Made by a program: the position numbers and the translations under genes. The notes under the pieces were generated by a model. The model saw only the letters and a list, made by a program, of their open reading frames with translations. It had not been told where the DNA came from and searched no databases. A stretch of DNA of 15,294 nucleotides. It comes from Clostridia bacterium. GTDB taxonomy: Bacteria; Bacillota; Clostridia; Christensenellales; UBA1242. Positions 13,406 through 15,294 of the stretch are shown piece by piece; within the stretch, counting starts at the first letter, position 1; each line of letters opens with the position of its first letter. The stretch lies in assembly GCA_028704215.1 (NCBI GenBank), contig JAQVLJ010000014.1, forward strand, positions 1-15,294. Reading direction: 5' to 3'.

Positions 13406-14011
13406 TTATCTTATATTATTATACTTTGCAATTATATCTCGCTGATGTTGAATCAGTGATTCAAATTCGTTTGAATTAAATTCATAAACAATGGCAGGTA
13501 TATGAGAGTGTATTTCATATAATCCATTCATAGTTAATAAGTATATTTTGTAAAATTTCACATCTTCTTTAATCTCTTTGTATGCTTGACATACACTATT
13601 TTTAATTATTTCTATACCAGAACAACTAAAAAAAGAACAAAGAACAAGACAACAGTGTTGCACTCGGCTATAGTTGCCTTTATTATATTTATTTTGTTTC
13701 TTTTTTATAAGCTCAACAACAGATTTTGCTAGCCAATTTGATTTGTGAAAACAAGGCATAGAACACATAACATTTAGTTTCAATTGATCTATTTTATTCC
13801 AATTACCGTTTGATTCTTCTATTGTAACTTCAAAGCCAATGTCTTTGTCCTCCGTATAAATATCAGGAAGCTTTTCACCATCTCCGAGTTTTAACTTTAT
13901 TTCATCAGAAAACAAATAGTCATTAATAACTAATGCTGCAAAAACTTCAGCATAACAACTTGGAGTTTTAATATCATTTTTATTACAAAAACTTTTATTT
14001 ATTATTATCAA
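13406..14011 (-). CDS. Orphan protein with possible PD-(D/E)xK nuclease core
   Basis: A 201-residue cytoplasmic protein that I cannot place in a named family. The order of residues suggests a restriction-endonuclease-like fold: an N-terminal helix with E22 (AEVFAALVIND), then KLPDIYTEDKDIGFEVTIEE (47-66), where P49-D50 and E61-V-T63 could be the PD...ExK pair with Thr in place of Lys, and the basic stretch LIKKKQNKYNKGNY (101-114), reminiscent of a helix following the active site in small nucleases. There are nine cysteines (9, 19, 83, 87, 120, 121, 125, 130, 141), so metal binding is another possibility. The start is TTG at 14011, five bases after GAGGTG. The gene is alone, flanked by convergent mnmA and divergent pdaB, and looks like an insertion between housekeeping genes. 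A defence or toxin role is only a suggestion. Confidence 0.55.
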   Translation of the reverse strand: MIIINKSFCNKNDIKTPSCYAEVFAALVINDYLFSDEIKLKLGDGEKLPDIYTEDKDIGFEVTIEESNGNWNKIDQLKLNVMCSMPCFHKSNWLAKSVVELIKKKQNKYNKGNYSRVQHCCLVLCSFFSCSGIEIIKNSVCQAYKEIKEDVKFYKIYLLTMNGLYEIHSHIPAIVYEFNSNEFESLIQHQRDIIAKYNNIR

Positions 14012-14031
14012 ATTAACACCTCACTATAATT

Positions 14032-14061
14032 ATTATACAAGTTTTTTCGAAAAACTAACAA
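14032..14061 (-). promoter_or_regulatory. Promoter of the orphan nuclease-like gene with internal palindrome
   Basis: On the minus strand, TTGTTA (14056-14061), an 18-base spacer and TATAAT (14032-14037). The spacer and the edge of the -35 contain the inverted repeat AGTTTTT-CGA-AAAAACT (14040-14056), an obvious place for a repressor. The start would be near 14025, leaving a short leader with the GAGGTG ribosome site. Confidence 0.5.
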
Positions 14062-14151
14062 AAATAGTCAATTTAGATCCTTATTGTTTCAAACAGCACA
14101 AACTAATACTAAATTTTTATAATTACATTTTTTTTGATATTTTTACAGATT

Positions 14152-14179
14152 TTGACAGAATTAGAGAAAAAATTACAAT
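14152..14179 (+). promoter_or_regulatory. Sigma-A promoter of the pdaB-ssb transcript
   Basis: A perfect TTGACA (14152-14157), 16 bases, and TACAAT (14174-14179). The start would be near 14186, giving a ~57-base leader. An inverted repeat ATTACA-N7-TGTAAT overlaps the -10 region (14173-14191). A second possible -10, TATACT at 14216-14221, lacks a -35. The remaining 14062-14151 holds nothing I can support. Confidence 0.55.
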
Positions 14180-14242
14180 ATATGTGTAATATTTTTTGAT
14201 GAATTTTTATATCTATATACTAAAATGGAGTGGTAGATATCT

Positions 14243-15007
14243 ATGAAAGTATTTTTCTTAAAAAAAAGCACATTGAAATTGTTAGCAGTGTTCGTTATTT
14301 TGGCGGCATTATGTACAGTGAATATTTCGGGTTTGCCTGTTGCTAGTATATATTTTGGTCAAAGATTAAAAAAAGTACCTATTTATAACGTGCAAACAGA
14401 TGAAAAAAAAGTAGCTATTTCATTTGATGCTGCATGGGGCGCTGACAAGACGGAAGAAATAATGGCTATATGTGAACAGTTTGGTGTGAAAGCAACGTTT
14501 TTTCTAGTCGGTTTTTGGATAGAGGATTATCCAGAAATTGCAAAAAAAATCGCCGACAATGGCTTTGAAGTAGGAATACATTCAAATACTCATCCAAATA
14601 TGACCAAACTAAATATTGACCAAGTCAAATTGGAATTGACAGAAAACTTGAGCATACTTAAAGAGTGTACAAGTGTTGAGGCAAAATTGTTTAGAGCGCC
14701 ATTTGGTGCTTATAATGATAATTTGATCTCCTGTTGCGAAGAATTGGATTTGAAAGTAATACAATGGGATGTTGACAGTTTGGATTGGAAGGGATTGAGT
14801 GGCAGCCAGTTAGCTGGCAGAGTGACAAGTAAAGTAAAAAACGGAAGCATTGTTTTGTTTCACAACAATTCGGACAATATTATTCAGGGCTTAAAAATGG
14901 TACTAGAAGACTTTAAGACAAACAACATAAAGGCAGTGCCTGTTGGAGAACTTATTTATAACGAAAATTATACCATTAATCAGCAAGGCACTCAGATAAA
15001 AACATAA
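14243..15007 (+). CDS. pdaB: PdaB-like polysaccharide deacetylase
   Basis: A 254-residue protein, the same length as B. subtilis PdaB, with an N-terminal membrane anchor or signal (about residues 10-36) and an extracellular NodB-type deacetylase domain (PF01522). All five motifs are visible: FDAAWG (61-66) with catalytic-base D62, the metal-binding H113-x3-H117 in HSNTH, RAPFGAYN (151-158), DVDSLDW (176-182) and LFHN (205-208). In the first motif the second Asp of the classic FDDG is Ala, a variant I associate with clostridial PdaB-like proteins; D68 may take its place. It would remove acetyl groups from N-acetyl sugars of peptidoglycan, probably in spore or vegetative wall. GGAG lies 12 bases and GGTAG six bases before the ATG. 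The ssb-type gene follows after 24 bases, probably in the same transcript. Confidence 0.82.
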   Translation: MKVFFLKKSTLKLLAVFVILAALCTVNISGLPVASIYFGQRLKKVPIYNVQTDEKKVAISFDAAWGADKTEEIMAICEQFGVKATFFLVGFWIEDYPEIAKKIADNGFEVGIHSNTHPNMTKLNIDQVKLELTENLSILKECTSVEAKLFRAPFGAYNDNLISCCEELDLKVIQWDVDSLDWKGLSGSQLAGRVTSKVKNGSIVLFHNNSDNIIQGLKMVLEDFKTNNIKAVPVGELIYNENYTINQQGTQIKT

Positions 15008-15031
15008 AACACAAAAAAGGAATAAGAACAA

Positions 15032-15294
15032 ATGAATACAAATCATGAATTATTAAACAATAATACAGTAACACTAAGCGGAAAAGTGATATCTGAGCCA
15101 GTACTCAGTCACAAAGTTTACGATGAGGCATTTAATATATTACAACTTGCTGTTCCTAGACTTTCCGGACAAGTGGATATTATACCGATTACAATATCTG
15201 AAAAACTTTTGTCAGAGGAAAACGTCAAACAAAATGACAATTTGACTATCAAAGGTCAGTTTAGAAGTTACAACAAACTTGAAGACGGAAAAAG
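15032..15294 (+). CDS. Single-stranded-DNA-binding protein (clostridial SSB-like), partial
   Basis: The first 87 residues are visible and the gene runs past the window end. NNTVTLSGKVISEPVLSHKV, then NILQLAVPRLSGQVDIIPIT, ISEKLL and NLTIKGQFRSYN follow the OB-fold order of the SSB/PriB family, in the clostridial subtype where the family-typical RLSG and GQFRSYN motifs occur. It would bind single-stranded DNA in the cytoplasm. AAGGA lies ten bases before the ATG. It may be a second SSB besides the main ssb of the replication cluster, because its neighbours are envelope and tRNA genes and not rpsF/rpsR. The C-terminal tail that recruits other proteins lies outside the window. Confidence 0.78.
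   Translation, partial: MNTNHELLNNNTVTLSGKVISEPVLSHKVYDEAFNILQLAVPRLSGQVDIIPITISEKLLSEENVKQNDNLTIKGQFRSYNKLEDGK

Overview
The window is 15.3 kb of AT-rich bacterial DNA (roughly one-third G+C by eye). It reads as the chromosome of a low-GC Firmicute, most likely a member of the Clostridia from a lineage without close model organisms. This is inferred from AT-rich codon use, purine-rich Shine-Dalgarno sites, TTG/GTG starts, and the gene set: SpoVB-type flippase, YetF/DUF421 with a DUF4363 partner, split TauE/SafE half-genes, a PdaB-like deacetylase, and a clostridial-type single-stranded-DNA-binding protein. No plasmid, phage, IS or CRISPR signature was found.

Layout. Positions 1-3271 hold a leftward run: spoVB-like flippase, then yetF-like DUF421 protein, its translationally coupled DUF4363 partner, and a PnuC-type transporter that leaves the window at base 1 and also has its own promoter. 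Positions 3361-6576 hold a leftward gene for a 1071-residue secreted and membrane-anchored protein with four similar ~200-residue beta-rich modules, one membrane segment and a cytoplasmic coiled coil; it ends in a clear terminator. Positions 6678-7448 hold two rightward half-size TauE/SafE genes. They meet, tail to tail with a 9-bp overlap, a leftward gene for a membrane-anchored SPOR-like protein (7440-8243). Positions 8417-10304 hold groES-groEL, followed by an AT-rich repeat and terminator region. A leftward PepSY-type lipoprotein gene (10532-11212) is divergent from rpiB (11337). After rpiB come a zinc-ribbon/TM2 membrane protein and mnmA, then a leftward orphan gene with a possible PD-(D/E)xK nuclease core (13406-14011). 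The window closes with a rightward pdaB-like deacetylase and the start of an ssb-type gene.

How the genes fit together. Several act at the cell envelope or in sporulation-type wall biology (SpoVB, YetF, the modular surface protein, the SPOR protein, the deacetylase). The rest are housekeeping (chaperonin, sugar-phosphate isomerase, tRNA thiolation, DNA binding). No classical multi-gene defence or biosynthetic system is visible.

The most interesting signals are: the four-module surface protein of unknown function; a bipartite sequence shared by leftward promoters (TTTTTGT, 11-12 bases, TTGCCAAA); several genes whose -10 box lies directly against the start codon, suggesting leaderless mRNAs; an RpiB-family enzyme lacking the usual His-Asn of the active site; a GroEL without the Gly-Gly-Met tail and a groES promoter without a CIRCE operator; and the orphan nuclease-like gene with a palindrome inside its promoter. 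No calculations or database searches were run.
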